Below, piece by piece: positions 1 to 7,181 of a DNA stretch of 40,070 nt; the stretch's first letter is position 1, and every line of letters begins with the position of its first letter. The position numbers and the translations under genes are program-made. Below the pieces are notes generated by a model. That model saw nothing but the letters and a program-made list of their open reading frames with translations. It was not told the origin of the DNA and made no database searches. This stretch comes from Herpetosiphon llansteffanensis. Its GTDB lineage: Bacteria > Chloroflexota > Chloroflexia > Chloroflexales > Herpetosiphonaceae. Location of the stretch: assembly GCF_003205875.1 (NCBI RefSeq), contig NZ_PUBZ01000111.1:1-40070 (forward strand), given 5' to 3'.

Positions 1-242
1 TGGCGATAAAAAATCCGCTGATGGCAGATGCACATCGGAGCGGAGCAAATCGTCAAATTGTGTGATGTTGAGCAAACATCGTGTGCTGTCGGTCAACAGC
101 CTGAGGATTCTACCACAGCCGCCAATCTTTGTCAAATCAGTCAGGCGTGGGCGAATTTGTCAGTTGTTGGTGTCGTGACCGATGTGATTCAGTCATGCGT
201 TGACAGCCCGTGAATTCTACCGCAGATTGGAAGCCGTGTCAA
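1..242. other. non-coding left edge, no gene recognised
   Basis: No credible coding region is visible on either strand. Short open frames here lack ribosome binding sites and domain-like composition. Two similar words, ATTCTACCACAG near 109 and ATTCTACCGCAG near 214, lie about 105 bp apart. A TTGACA hexamer at 200-205 has no convincing -10 at the right distance. The DNA is not made of the repeat words that follow it, so it may be the flank of a gene outside the window. Confidence 0.4.
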
Positions 243-511
243 ATCCCACCATCCTGATCCACGCAGGACACGAAGAAAAGGAACCGCGAAGCACGCGAAG
301 CACGCGAAGGGAGCGGGGTGATGGGCTAGTGGCTATTGGCCTAACCGCTGATCCCCAGACCCCGATCCCTGACCCCCGACCTCCATTTTGATTTTTGACT
401 TTTGACGTTACGCTGGCCCCTAGCCCCTGACCCCTCGGCTTCATCCTTCATCCCTCATCCTTCATCCTTCATCCCTCATCCTTCATCCTTCATCCTTCAT
501 CCCTCATCCTT
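243..511. repeat. intergenic repeat mosaic 1
   Basis: This stretch is built from short degenerate direct repeats. In order they are: CGCGAAGCA-type words (about 283-312), a GGCTATTGGCC word (about 330-342), CCCTGACCCC words (about 357-382 and 418-440), TTTTGACTTTTGAC-type words (about 388-408), and a run of seven-base TCATCCT/TCATCCC units (about 440-511). The same words recur in other intergenic gaps of the window. It abuts the 3' end of the sirtuin gene. Confidence 0.85.
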
Positions 512-1261
512 CTACAACGGCCACGCTGCTTTGACTAAGGCTGGCAAGATGATGCCGCTCGCGCCACGCAAACAACATTCAAACGTCTCGGAAAGATAGG
601 TCTGATCGGTGTTGACTTCGATGCCATAGGCTCCATGCTCAATCGCTGTAACTGGCAACGTGGCAGCGGGTGGCACTAAGCCCGATGTGCCAATTGAAAA
701 CACTACATCTGCTTGAATACAAGCCGCTTTGGCATGATTAAAGGTTTTGGTTGGCAAAACTTCGCCAAACCAGACAATATCAGGCCGCAACAAGGCTTTA
801 CAGCGCGGACAATGGGGCACTCCAATTTCTTCTGCTGGCAACCAAGCAGATTCTTCGATTACCACATGCTCTTTGGAGCATTTGACGCGCCCAATGTTGC
901 CATGCAGTTCCAAAACATTGGTCGAGCCAGCTCGTTGATGCAAACTATCAACATTTTGGGTAATCAAAGTTAAGTTTGGCACATGGTTTGCCATCGTTGC
1001 CAACGCATAATGCCCAGCATTGGGGCTAGCCTGCTCAACGATTTCACGACGGTAGGCGTACCAATCCCAAACCAACTTGGGATTACGCTCAAATGCTTCT
1101 GGTGTCGCCAAATCTTCTGGCTTCATGCGCGACCAGAAACCTGTTTGCGCATCACGAAAGGTTGGAATTCCGCTCTCCGCCGAAATGCCAGCACCAGTTA
1201 AAATTGCGATTCGTTCTGCTTGGCGTAAACGTTGCAAAATTTCTTCAGGAAATTTGGCCAT
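512..1261 (-). CDS. cobB: NAD-dependent protein deacylase, sirtuin of CobB/SIRT5 type
   Basis: This is a 249-residue Sir2-family enzyme that uses NAD+ to remove acyl groups from protein lysines. Seen: GAGISAESGIPTFR (23-36), TQNVDSLH (101-108), catalytic His120 in ELHG, a zinc site with Cys128, Cys151 and Cys154, and GTSGLVPPAATLP (191-203). Tyr68 and Arg71 in YAYRR match the Tyr-x-x-Arg pair of class III sirtuins such as SIRT5 and E. coli CobB. This points to a preference for negatively charged acyl groups such as succinyl or malonyl (inference from the family). Only one Cys stands in the first half of the zinc site, as in E. coli CobB. ATG at 1261 is chosen because GAGGAG (1268-1273) lies 6 nt upstream; an in-frame ATG at 1279 would overlap that site. 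It is the last gene of a minus-strand operon, 23 nt after a degenerate paralogue. Confidence 0.93.
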   Translation of the reverse strand: MAKFPEEILQRLRQAERIAILTGAGISAESGIPTFRDAQTGFWSRMKPEDLATPEAFERNPKLVWDWYAYRREIVEQASPNAGHYALATMANHVPNLTLITQNVDSLHQRAGSTNVLELHGNIGRVKCSKEHVVIEESAWLPAEEIGVPHCPRCKALLRPDIVWFGEVLPTKTFNHAKAACIQADVVFSIGTSGLVPPAATLPVTAIEHGAYGIEVNTDQTYLSETFECCLRGASGIILPALVKAAWPL

Positions 1262-1284
1262 AACCAACTCCTCGCTCAATCTGC

Positions 1285-2025
1285 TTATTCGAAAACGGCA
1301 ACCAATTGGGGCAGTAGCTCAGCGAGCGTGCCATGCAAGGTGTGATCGGTAAAAAAGCCAAAAGTCGAGGGCTGGCGATTAATTTCAATCACCGTTGCCC
1401 CATTGCGTTTGGCATGTAATGGTAATGATGCAGCTGGCTGCACCACCGACTCGGTGCCAATACACAAAAACACATCGCAAACCGTCGCTTGATCGGCTTC
1501 GCGCAAGCGTTCGCGCGGCACACCCTCGCCATACAACACCACATCGGGCCGTAAATAGCCACCAGTCCGTGGGCAGCGCGGCGGAATTTCGTTTTCATCC
1601 CACGAATCGACCATGCCGCCATCTTCGTAGGAACGCATGCGCGCTAAATTGCCATGTAATTCGATCAACTCGCGACTGCCAGCCCGCCAATGCAGACCAT
1701 CGGTGGCTTGGGTAATAAGTTTAAACTTTGGCACAAGTTGCTCTAAATCAACCAAGGCATAATGCGCTGCACTTGGTTCAGCAGCTTGAGCCAAACCTCG
1801 ACGGTAGGCAAACCATTCCCAAACTAAGCGTGGATTGCGCAAGAATGCTTCAACCGTTGCCAATTCCTGCGGCTCATAGCCAGCCCAACGTTCTTCGCGT
1901 TGCTGGGCCTCGCGAAAACTGGGAATCCCACATTCTTGAGCCAAGCCGCCACCAGTCAGCACGGTAATTGATTGGGCATTGCGTAAGCGTTGCAACAAAA
2001 CGTCTGGCAAATCGAACACGCTCAA
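1285..2025 (-). CDS. degenerate Sir2-like protein (probable pseudo-sirtuin)
   Basis: The 246-residue protein aligns along its length with the CobB-type protein encoded next to it, so the pair probably arose by tandem duplication. Key positions have changed. GAGIS reads GGGLA (25-29). TQNVD reads TQATD (105-109), losing the Asn needed for catalysis in characterised sirtuins. The zinc-site region keeps only Cys151. The Tyr of the acyl-specificity pair is Phe72, although the Arg remains. His124 in ELHG and the Rossmann-like GTESVVQPAASLP segment are kept. NAD or ADP-ribose binding without deacylation is therefore plausible (inference). TTG at 2025 is the likely start, with AGGAGG 7 nt upstream; it overlaps the previous stop as TTGA, suggesting translational coupling to the pseudokinase. 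Confidence 0.85.
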   Translation of the reverse strand: MSVFDLPDVLLQRLRNAQSITVLTGGGLAQECGIPSFREAQQREERWAGYEPQELATVEAFLRNPRLVWEWFAYRRGLAQAAEPSAAHYALVDLEQLVPKFKLITQATDGLHWRAGSRELIELHGNLARMRSYEDGGMVDSWDENEIPPRCPRTGGYLRPDVVLYGEGVPRERLREADQATVCDVFLCIGTESVVQPAASLPLHAKRNGATVIEINRQPSTFGFFTDHTLHGTLAELLPQLVAVFE

Positions 2026-3806
2026 GGGGTTTCCTCCTGCTGCAAAAGATCACGCGAAATCCAACCGGTCATCGCTTGACCATCTTTTTCAAACACAATA
2101 TTGATCCAGACAATGCCACCTTGGGTCACAATTGCATTTGGATCGGGTGCAACAACACGGGTATTAGCCGGAATCGACATGATAATATTGCTACCATCAT
2201 TTTTATATTCGGCGGTCGAACGCACATTGCTTTCTTGCGAGGTCTTGAAAATCAACTCGCCAGTTGTCGTTGGCAGATCTGGCTCATCTGGCTTGACCGT
2301 TGGTTGCGGCTTGCCCATATTCAAGCTATCAATCCAACCAGTAATCCGGCGACCTTGATAATCGCTAATTTCGATTTTGGCCCAACCATTGCTAGTCAAA
2401 TTGGTAGCAGGATCGCGAATGATCACTTCGGTATTACGCGGCAAGGTCACCACCAAAGCACTATTGCGATCTTGGTTGGTGTACACCGGCGTATTATCTT
2501 GAATGATCACATAGGTTTCAGTTTGGGTTCCAGGCAGCAAGTTACAGGCCCAGCCTGGAATATAGCCACAAGCCCAGGTTTTGGCAGCCCCGCTCAGCAG
2601 CCAATTGCGGCCAAAGGTAAAGCCCCAAACACAGCCAACCACTAATAAAGTAATTAAACCTAGGCCAAATGCCCGCCGCCAGATGAAATTCAAACAGCCA
2701 CGGCGATAGGTCTCACGCCGAATTTCACTGCGCAATTCACTACGCAATTCTTCGCGGCTAATCCCTTGTTGCACTGGCGGAGATGGTTGCGGCGCATAAT
2801 ATTGGGCTGGCGGTTGTTGCACCGCTTGTTGCTGAATTGGTGGCGGCGCTTGGCGCGGTGGCATCATCGGCTTGGGCGGCGCAACATTCCAATTGGGTGC
2901 AGCACTGGCCGATGGTGCTTGGCGTGGCGGTGGCGTGGGCGTTGGTTGGGTTCGCCGTTGGGTCAAATTTTGGCGCATATCGCGCATCGTATCGCGCAGC
3001 GCAGGCAATGGCCGCACCAATTGCTTAGTCGGCGCATCAGCAGCAGAATCCACTGCCGCTAAATCACGCGCCAAGGCGGCAACTGTCGCCGTGCGTTGAT
3101 TAGGATCGTTGGTAGTCGCCGCATGCAGCGCTGCCACCAATGATGGCACAAAGCCATTAACTTGCTGATAGATCGATGGCAGATCTTTAGTCGTTGCATC
3201 AGGCGTAATGCCGGTCAGCAGTTCGTAGCCTAGTAAGCCAAGGCTGTAGACCACCGAACGCTCATCAGGCGCACCACCATTCAAGCGTTCTGGCGCACGA
3301 TAGGCCTGCATATCAGCGCGTAATTCTTCGTTGCTCAGCCACCAAGGCTCGATTAACACCGCCCGATCGGTGCTGGTAAGCAAAATCGCGCGTGAGCCAA
3401 TCGGCGGCGTAGGCGTTTGGGTCGTAATCGTAATCGAAACCGCCCCAACCACTTGGCGCAGCACCTCCAGCGCTCGTTCGGCAGAGAACGGCAAGCGATC
3501 GCGCAATAATTCGCCATCGACATCCTCGGTAATCATGTAGGGCCGATTACCAACCTCGCCATTATCATAGACATCGAGCAAGCCAGGATGGGTGCGTTTG
3601 GCAAGGCCTTGAGCCTCATCATTAAATCGCTTGCGTAATTGAGCGTTTTCTAACAAGTCGGGGCGCAGCAGATGGACTAAAACTGAACGACTCAGCCGTT
3701 CGTCGGTTGCCCGAAACACCAATGCCAAGCGATTCTCGCCCAAACGGGCTTGAACGCGATAGCGATTGTGGAGTAATGGTGTTGAAGGAGCAGCAGGTTG
3801 CGTCAT
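2022..3806 (-). CDS. transmembrane pseudokinase with two C-terminal SH3-like domains
   Basis: 594 residues. Residues about 15-250 resemble a bacterial Ser/Thr kinase fold: RYRVQARLGENRLALVFRAT at the N-lobe, YRAPERLNG (169-177) like the APE segment, and a VVYSLGLLGYELLTG helix. Catalytic motifs are missing. The VAIK lysine is His45 in VLVHLL, and there is no HRD or DFG. A Pro/Gln-rich linker (about 285-350), a short charged helix and one membrane segment (about 381-398) follow. Then come two SH3b-like repeats (about 430-493 and 514-590), each ending in ITGWI or MTGWI. Orientation with a cytoplasmic pseudokinase and an external SH3 pair is inferred. A membrane sensor or scaffold that binds wall or surface ligands is possible. 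The gene follows the methyltransferase by 51 nt and overlaps the pseudo-sirtuin by 4 nt. Confidence 0.85.
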   Translation of the reverse strand: MTQPAAPSTPLLHNRYRVQARLGENRLALVFRATDERLSRSVLVHLLRPDLLENAQLRKRFNDEAQGLAKRTHPGLLDVYDNGEVGNRPYMITEDVDGELLRDRLPFSAERALEVLRQVVGAVSITITTQTPTPPIGSRAILLTSTDRAVLIEPWWLSNEELRADMQAYRAPERLNGGAPDERSVVYSLGLLGYELLTGITPDATTKDLPSIYQQVNGFVPSLVAALHAATTNDPNQRTATVAALARDLAAVDSAADAPTKQLVRPLPALRDTMRDMRQNLTQRRTQPTPTPPPRQAPSASAAPNWNVAPPKPMMPPRQAPPPIQQQAVQQPPAQYYAPQPSPPVQQGISREELRSELRSEIRRETYRRGCLNFIWRRAFGLGLITLLVVGCVWGFTFGRNWLLSGAAKTWACGYIPGWACNLLPGTQTETYVIIQDNTPVYTNQDRNSALVVTLPRNTEVIIRDPATNLTSNGWAKIEISDYQGRRITGWIDSLNMGKPQPTVKPDEPDLPTTTGELIFKTSQESNVRSTAEYKNDGSNIIMSIPANTRVVAPDPNAIVTQGGIVWINIVFEKDGQAMTGWISRDLLQQEETP

Positions 3807-3857
3807 AAATTACATTCACCTTGCAACGCCGAGCAGATCTCGACACTACGCCAAGGG

Positions 3858-4547
3858 CTACGGTTTGACCGCAATAACTAACTCATAAGCATCAGCTTGC
3901 CAAGGCCGAATTTCACAATCGCAGCAGCCAAAATGCTGTAATAATTGCTGCAATTGCTCGGCTGTCCAAGCTTTGCCTGGCAACCAACGGGCATGCCGTG
4001 GTGTCCAAGTGCTGATGATTAATGTACCTTCTGGTTGTAAAACCCGCCACATTTCAGCGATTGCCCGCCGTGGACGGGGAAAATATTCCAAAGCTTCTAA
4101 ACATGTTACCACGCCAAAGCTTTGATCAGGCCAGCGTTGTAATTGATCGCCACTGCCTTCGTGCCATTGGATGCGTTCGGCGAATCCTGCTTGGTGGGCT
4201 TTGTGTTTGGCTTGCGCCAACATCGCTGCCGTCAGATCAAGCCCATGAATCGCCCCAGCAAACCACGTTTCGCGTGCAATCAATAAGGGAACGCGGCCAG
4301 TTCCAGTGCCAACATCAAGCGTCGCCGCCTGTGGCAAGGCCATCAAGGCTACGCGCAACGGCCCACCAAGATGCACCTCATCGTGGATTGTAACATTGCT
4401 ACGCACTCGATCATAAATCGATGCACCACGACTGTAAATCCAGCGCACAACCCCACGACCAAAATAGCTGCCTTCGCCAATAATAATCAGCCAATACAGC
4501 AACCCCAGCACCACAACGACACTACTTAGCAGCCAAATCCAAATCAT
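3858..4547 (-). CDS. membrane-anchored class I SAM-dependent methyltransferase
   Basis: 229 residues. An N-terminal hydrophobic segment (about 2-24, WIWLLSSVVVVLGLLYWLII) probably anchors it to the membrane. The catalytic domain has the SAM-binding LDVGTGTGRVPLL motif I, an acidic motif II region in GLDLTAAML, VVTCLEALEYFPRPRRAI and a late LIISTWTPRHARWLPG strand. This layout is typical of the Methyltransf_11 group acting on small molecules or lipids. The substrate cannot be read from the sequence. It is the first gene of the minus-strand set leading to the pseudokinase and sirtuins. An extended -10 ends 7 nt before the ATG, so its mRNA may be leaderless. Confidence 0.82.
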   Translation of the reverse strand: MIWIWLLSSVVVVLGLLYWLIIIGEGSYFGRGVVRWIYSRGASIYDRVRSNVTIHDEVHLGGPLRVALMALPQAATLDVGTGTGRVPLLIARETWFAGAIHGLDLTAAMLAQAKHKAHQAGFAERIQWHEGSGDQLQRWPDQSFGVVTCLEALEYFPRPRRAIAEMWRVLQPEGTLIISTWTPRHARWLPGKAWTAEQLQQLLQHFGCCDCEIRPWQADAYELVIAVKP

Positions 4548-4554
4548 AGGCCCG

Positions 4555-4563
4555 ATTATAGCA
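4555..4563 (-). promoter_or_regulatory. extended -10 promoter, possibly giving a leaderless mRNA
   Basis: Read on the minus strand the bases are TGCTATAAT, a perfect extended -10. The expected start point is at about 4548, one base before the ATG of the methyltransferase at 4547. No Shine-Dalgarno sequence lies in this gap. No good -35 hexamer is visible, which is common for extended -10 promoters. Confidence 0.55.
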
Positions 4564-4571
4564 TAGCCCTC

Positions 4572-4601
4572 TTGTGGCTAGCAGCATTCGCAGTCTATAA
4601 T
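4572..4601 (+). promoter_or_regulatory. promoter for the aminotransferase operon
   Basis: TTGTGG (4572-4577), 18-bp spacer, then TATAAT (4596-4601). The predicted start near 4608 gives a 49-nt leader that contains the AAGGAG ribosome binding site. It is back to back with the extended -10 of the methyltransferase, so both directions share a region of about 50 bp. Confidence 0.5.
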
Positions 4602-4656
4602 CAACCATTGGGCAAACAACCATCGCTGGTCGCAACGCCGCGACTAAGGAGCGTGT

Positions 4657-6135
4657 ATGCACGAGCTTGTTCGCCACTTTGCAGCTTTTCGCCGTCAGAT
4701 TGTTGGGATCGATCAGCATTTTATGACACCTTATGGCTCGCTGCCAATAGTTTATGCAGATTGGACGGCGAGCGGGCGTTTATATGCCCCGATTGAGCAG
4801 CAAATGCTGCATGTTTTTGGGCCATTCGTCGGCAATACCCACTCCGAATCCAATGTCACTGGCACATCGATGACCGAAGCCTACCATTTTGCCCAACGCT
4901 TGATCAAGCAGCATGTCAACGCCGCCAGCGATGATGTGTTGATTTTGGCAGGCTCAGGTATGACCGCCGTGGTCAATAAGTTTCAGCGTATTTTGGGCTT
5001 GCGCATGCCCGAACAGTGGGCCGAACATATTAAATTCGCCAAACACGAGCGGCCTGTCGTGTTCATCTCGCATATGGAGCATCATTCCAACCATACGTCG
5101 TGGCTCGAAACCATTGCCGAGGTTGTGGTTGTGCCGCCCGATGAGCAAGGCTTGATCGATCCAGCGAATTTGGATGCCTTGCTGCCAGCCTACGCCGAAC
5201 GCAGCGTTAAAATCGGCGCATTCACCGCCTGCTCGAATGTTACTGGTATTCGCACGCCCTACCACGAATTGGCGCAGGTAATGCACGCTCACGGCGGGGT
5301 TTGCTTCGTCGATTTTTCTGCTTCAGCGCCCTATGTTGCCATTGATATGCACCCAACTGACCCAAATGCGGCGCTTGATGCAATTTATTTCTCGCCGCAT
5401 AAATGTTTGGGCGGCCCAGCTACACCTGGCGTACTGGTTTTCAGCAGCAAGCTCTACCACAATCGCGTGCCCGACCAGCCAGGCGGTGGCACGGTTAATT
5501 GGACGAACCCATGGATGGGCCATAGTTTCATCAGCGATATTGAGGCCCGCGAGGATGGCGGAACTCCAGCCTTTTTGCAAACCATCAAGGCCGCGCTGGC
5601 CTTGCAACTCAAGCAAACAATGGGCGTTGAGCAAATCGAAGCTCGCGAGGCTCAGCTGACTCAGCGTTTATTCCAAGGTTTGCGCTCAATTCAGCGCTTG
5701 CACATTCTCGCCGATCACGTGGAACAACGGCAGGGAATTTTTTCGTTCTATATTGAAAACCTGCACTACAACTTGGTTGTGCAACTGCTCAACGATCGTT
5801 TTGGAGTGCAAGTGCGCGGCGGCTGCTCATGCGCTGGAACCTATGGCCACTATCTGTTGCACGTCGATCCACAGCGTTCCAAACGCATCACCGATCGGAT
5901 TGATCAAGGCGATTTATCGGGCAAGCCGGGCTGGGTACGTCTCTCGATCCATCCAACAACGACCGATCAGGAAGCAGACTATGTGCTTGATGCACTTGAT
6001 CAGGTTGTGCGCAACAGCGATAATTGGGCCAACGATTATCATTATTCCAACAAAACCAATGAATGGCGGCATCGCCAGCCAGTTCAACAAGATATAGGAG
6101 CGTGGTTTCAGTGTTGCGATTTGGTCGAACATTAA
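4657..6135 (+). CDS. class V aminotransferase-fold PLP enzyme (cysteine desulfurase/selenocysteine lyase-like)
   Basis: 492 residues. The fold-type I PLP architecture is clear: TGTSMTEAYHF and LAGSGMTAVVNKFQ near the cofactor phosphate, HMEHHSNHTSW, FVDFSASAPYVAIDM with the Asp that binds the pyridine nitrogen, and FSPHKCLGG with the Schiff-base Lys at about residue 249. A late RGGCSCAGTYGHYL loop (about 388-401) carries two Cys where cysteine desulfurases keep their sulfur-accepting Cys. It is longer than IscS/SufS (about 400), so general sulfur supply is not certain; a specialised lyase is as likely. No iron-sulfur scaffold gene is adjacent. AAGGAG (4646-4651) sits 5 nt before the ATG. The end overlaps the following hydrolase gene by about 25 nt. 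Confidence 0.85.
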   Translation: MHELVRHFAAFRRQIVGIDQHFMTPYGSLPIVYADWTASGRLYAPIEQQMLHVFGPFVGNTHSESNVTGTSMTEAYHFAQRLIKQHVNAASDDVLILAGSGMTAVVNKFQRILGLRMPEQWAEHIKFAKHERPVVFISHMEHHSNHTSWLETIAEVVVVPPDEQGLIDPANLDALLPAYAERSVKIGAFTACSNVTGIRTPYHELAQVMHAHGGVCFVDFSASAPYVAIDMHPTDPNAALDAIYFSPHKCLGGPATPGVLVFSSKLYHNRVPDQPGGGTVNWTNPWMGHSFISDIEAREDGGTPAFLQTIKAALALQLKQTMGVEQIEAREAQLTQRLFQGLRSIQRLHILADHVEQRQGIFSFYIENLHYNLVVQLLNDRFGVQVRGGCSCAGTYGHYLLHVDPQRSKRITDRIDQGDLSGKPGWVRLSIHPTTTDQEADYVLDALDQVVRNSDNWANDYHYSNKTNEWRHRQPVQQDIGAWFQCCDLVEH

Positions 6136-7181
6136 TTAAATTTGGGCGCGGGCTGCTTGGCTGGCTTGGCATGTTCAATTTGCTGAGTGCAATTGCGAAT
6201 GCACCCAACCTTGGCTGGCTAGCACAACGCCGCAACGACGGCGTTCTTGGCGCGTTGCTGGCAGTTTGGGGCTGGCGTGGCGGGCGCTGGCGTTGGCTAA
6301 GTGTTTGGTTGGCTGTGCCAGTGCAATTAGGCTTGGCCTCGCTGCGCAGTTTGTGGCATAACCCGCTGCGCAATTTTGCTGCTGGCTCAAGCAGCTGCGA
6401 GCCAATCAAGATTATGCTCGATTCTGGCCAGCATGTGCCTGGGTTGTGGTATGCCAAATCGCACACCAATACCGCGATTCTCTACTTACACGGCGCTGGC
6501 AACGATAAAACGCGCTACGCCACCCGCGCCATCGACCAACTACAGCGGGCTGGGTTTAGCGTGTTGGCAATTGATCTTGCTGGCCAAGGCGAAAACCCGC
6601 GTACCTTAGATGTGCCCGATAGCAACACCGATGTTGCAGCGGGAGTCGCTTGGTTGCGCCAGCATGCCCAAAAGGTGGTTGTGGTTGCGGTCAGTTTGGG
6701 CGGTTGTATTGGCTCGCGCGCCATCGCCGATGGGGTTGCAGTTGATGGTTTAGTGATTATTGGCTCGCCAGTTGTGCTTGATCTCGATAGCAATCATTAT
6801 ATTCGCAGCGAACTACGCGCCTTCTTGCGCCCATCATTCTGGCAATACCCCGACCGCATGACCTTGTTTCAGCTGTGGCAACAATGGCAAGCGCCACCAA
6901 TGCGCATCGCAATTGGCTTTAACCAGCTTTTTCCAACGCTTAACCTGAACGATTCGCTCAGCCGGATTCGTGCGCCAATCTTGTTGGTCTACGGCGAGCG
7001 CGACCGCATTGCACCCTATCAGGCAGTTTTGAGCAACCTAGCGACCATTCCCGACGTAACATTGCAACTGATGCCTGAACACAGCCATCTGACGCTACCA
7101 ATGGAGAGCTTTCCGCTAACCGCAATTACGACGTGGATTCACGAGAGAATCGAATCGAGCGAAGGAGCAATCAATGTTTGA
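6111..7181 (+). CDS. alpha/beta hydrolase with N-terminal hydrophobic region
   Basis: About 356 residues from GTG at 6111. The first 80 residues are hydrophobic and Trp-rich and could be membrane-associated. The hydrolase core follows: AILYLHGAGNDK (oxyanion strand and loop), the nucleophile Ser near 195 in AVSLGG (first Gly of the usual GxSxG replaced by Ala), the acid Asp in LLVYGERDRIAPY and the base His in MPEHSHLTLP. This is a serine esterase, lipase or peptidase-like enzyme of unknown substrate. AGGAG lies at 6096-6100; the in-frame GTG at 6111 fits it better than the ATG at 6063 deep in the preceding gene, but the spacing of 10 nt is long, so the start is uncertain. It overlaps the genes on both sides, which implies one transcript. 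Confidence 0.8.
   Translation: MLRFGRTLIKFGRGLLGWLGMFNLLSAIANAPNLGWLAQRRNDGVLGALLAVWGWRGGRWRWLSVWLAVPVQLGLASLRSLWHNPLRNFAAGSSSCEPIKIMLDSGQHVPGLWYAKSHTNTAILYLHGAGNDKTRYATRAIDQLQRAGFSVLAIDLAGQGENPRTLDVPDSNTDVAAGVAWLRQHAQKVVVVAVSLGGCIGSRAIADGVAVDGLVIIGSPVVLDLDSNHYIRSELRAFLRPSFWQYPDRMTLFQLWQQWQAPPMRIAIGFNQLFPTLNLNDSLSRIRAPILLVYGERDRIAPYQAVLSNLATIPDVTLQLMPEHSHLTLPMESFPLTAITTWIHERIESSEGAINV

Noticed and set aside
28-213. A 61-codon open frame at the left edge
   Set aside because: There is no ribosome binding site, no recognisable domain and no conserved features. The adjacent DNA is non-coding repeat.
441-511. Regular seven-base repeats that might suggest a CRISPR array
   Set aside because: Units are 7 bp, contiguous and degenerate with no spacers. 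No cas gene is present.
2783-3062. Hydrophobic or Trp-rich frames opposite the pseudokinase Pro/Gln linker
   Set aside because: They are the complement of Pro/Gln codons and have no translation signals.
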